NCBI RefSeq assembly: GCF_032854445.1
Contig: NC_088295.1
Coordinates: forward strand, 27,827,385 to 27,887,384
DNA from: Liolophura sinensis
Taxonomy: Eukaryota; Mollusca; Polyplacophora; Chitonida; Chitonidae
DNA: 60,000 nt
Direction of reading: 5' to 3'
Shown here: positions 59,160 through 60,000 of the stretch, piece by piece
Layout of the letters: each line of letters begins with the position of its first letter
How positions within the stretch are numbered: position 1 is the stretch's first letter
Notes under the pieces: generated by a model
Databases searched by the model: none
The model's input: the letters and a program-made list of their open reading frames with translations, nothing else
What the model was told of the DNA's origin: nothing
Translations under genes and position numbers: made by a program

Positions 59160-59640
59160 AACATCTGGAATCAATGCAAACAGTACCTGCCCCCATAGCT
59201 CTGTTGTCCGCGTCCGCTTCGGGGGCGGCAGATCCAGGGTCAATCCAGGCTCGGGTTGCATCAAAGACTTTAACAGAGGATTTTTTTTTTTTTTTTTTTT
59301 TTGATTGGTGTTTTACGCCGTACTCAAGAACATTTCACTTATACGACGGCGGCCAGCATTAAGGTGGGTGGAAACCGGGCAGAGCCCGGTGGAAACCCAC
59401 GACCATCCACAGGTTGCTGCAAGACCTTCCCACTTACGGCCGGAGAGGAAGCCAGCATGAGCTGGTCTTGAACTCACAGCGACCGCATTGGTGAGAGGCT
59501 TCTGGGTCACTACGCTGCGCTAGCGCGCTAACCGACTGAGCCACGGAGGCCCCCTTTAACAGAGGAAGTTGTAACTTCCTCGCTTGGCCTTCAGCATTAA
59601 GGGAAGACAGACACGTTGCCAGTAGATTTATGTATATATA
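59160..59640 (+). mobile_element. Older second-family repeat, split by a young SINE
   Basis: CGGGTTGCATCAAAGACTTT lies left of the young SINE, and AGGAAGTTGTAACTTCCTCG, CTTGGCCTTCAGCATTAAGG lie right of it. The right half matches the second-family body at 1215-1260. Confidence 0.5.
59281..59553 (-). mobile_element. Main-family SINE, full length and young
   Basis: Flanked by identical 13-bp copies CTTTAACAGAGGA at 59268-59280 and 59554-59566. A T22-type run at the left end is the reverse complement of a poly(A)-like tail, unlike the TATTT tails of the others. The head keeps AACCGACTGAGCCACGGAGG. It has interrupted an older repeat whose halves resume either side. Confidence 0.93.
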
Positions 59641-60000
59641 CTCTTCCCGAGCTCCCATGAAAAAAAACCCAGGCATTTTACAAATGCTCCAAAGCCGGAA
59701 TTGAACTTGAAATTTCACCGACGTTGATGGAGTCTTGCGAAACTAAATTTATAAACTGAGGTGGTCAATATACATGCACTTCAGTGTAGCTGTCGCAGCT
59801 TGTCGCAAGGCGGGTTTCGTCATGTTCTCAGTAATCAATACTTTTTCCAGAACATTTTCTACGTTTCACGCCAAAACGAACTGGAGAATTAGCTTATACC
59901 AGTATATAAATTCATAACCAGATTAATGCGGTGCCTGATGTGCCTATCACACAAAGCCGTTTACCTCTGAAGTGCGATCAAGGATCAGTTTTACTTAAAA

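Overview
The window looks like nuclear DNA of a marine mollusc, most likely a gastropod. It is intron-bearing, AT-rich and gene-poor. It holds two insulin-like precursors with the eight-cysteine pattern typical of molluscs, and many tRNA-derived SINEs whose tails carry the 'acgccgtactcaagaatatt' signature that I associate with molluscan genomes. The gastropod call is an inference; no species can be named from the sequence.

Three protein-coding genes are supported by splice sites, reading phase and protein motifs. (1) Insulin-like precursor 1, plus strand, coding exons 21765-21978 and 25686-25930, 152 aa. (2) A second, diverged insulin-like precursor, minus strand, coding exons 44352-44136 and 37517-37327, 135 aa; its A-chain exon has no start codon and is easy to miss. 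The two genes converge, with their stop codons about 11.4 kb apart. Both have a phase-1 intron in the C-peptide and a similar C-peptide end ahead of the A chain, so they look like old local paralogues. (3) A four-exon MANSC-domain type I membrane protein, minus strand, 54240-47682, 669 aa: signal peptide, MANSC domain, long Ser/Thr-rich stalk, one membrane helix and a short cytoplasmic tail. All three of its coding introns are phase 1. Each of the three genes has a splice acceptor a few bases upstream of its ATG, so each probably has a further upstream exon. Two weaker candidate exons (57019-57127 plus; 46194-45991 minus) may belong to other genes.

Layout. 1-21 kb: mostly repeats (SINEs, a 66/102-bp satellite at 3.7-5.1 kb, minisatellites at 9.7-10.0, 13.5-13.9 and 18.9-20.15 kb, a 101-bp TA tract, a Tc1-type relic at 11.6 kb). 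21.7-26.3 kb: insulin-like gene 1, with SINEs, a 30-bp minisatellite and a MITE-like element in its intron. 26.5-36.7 kb: a second MITE-like element, a complete SINE with a perfect target duplication, a roughly 1-kb tandem duplication with matched SINE-filled and SINE-empty copies, and a minisatellite. 37.0-44.4 kb: insulin-like gene 2 with a 6.6-kb repeat-bearing intron. 47.6-54.3 kb: the MANSC gene. 54.9-56.6 kb: a complete but inactivated Tc1/mariner (DD34E) element with terminal inverted repeats of about 225 bp. 57-60 kb: a third copy of an unnamed dispersed repeat (other copies at 14.5 and 16.5 kb) and a young SINE inserted into an older repeat.

Functionally, the two insulin-like precursors would be cleaved at basic sites into A and B chains held by four disulfides and secreted as hormones. 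The MANSC protein sits at the cell surface; nothing here links it to the insulin-like genes beyond proximity. No rRNA, intact tRNA, CRISPR or viral gene was seen.
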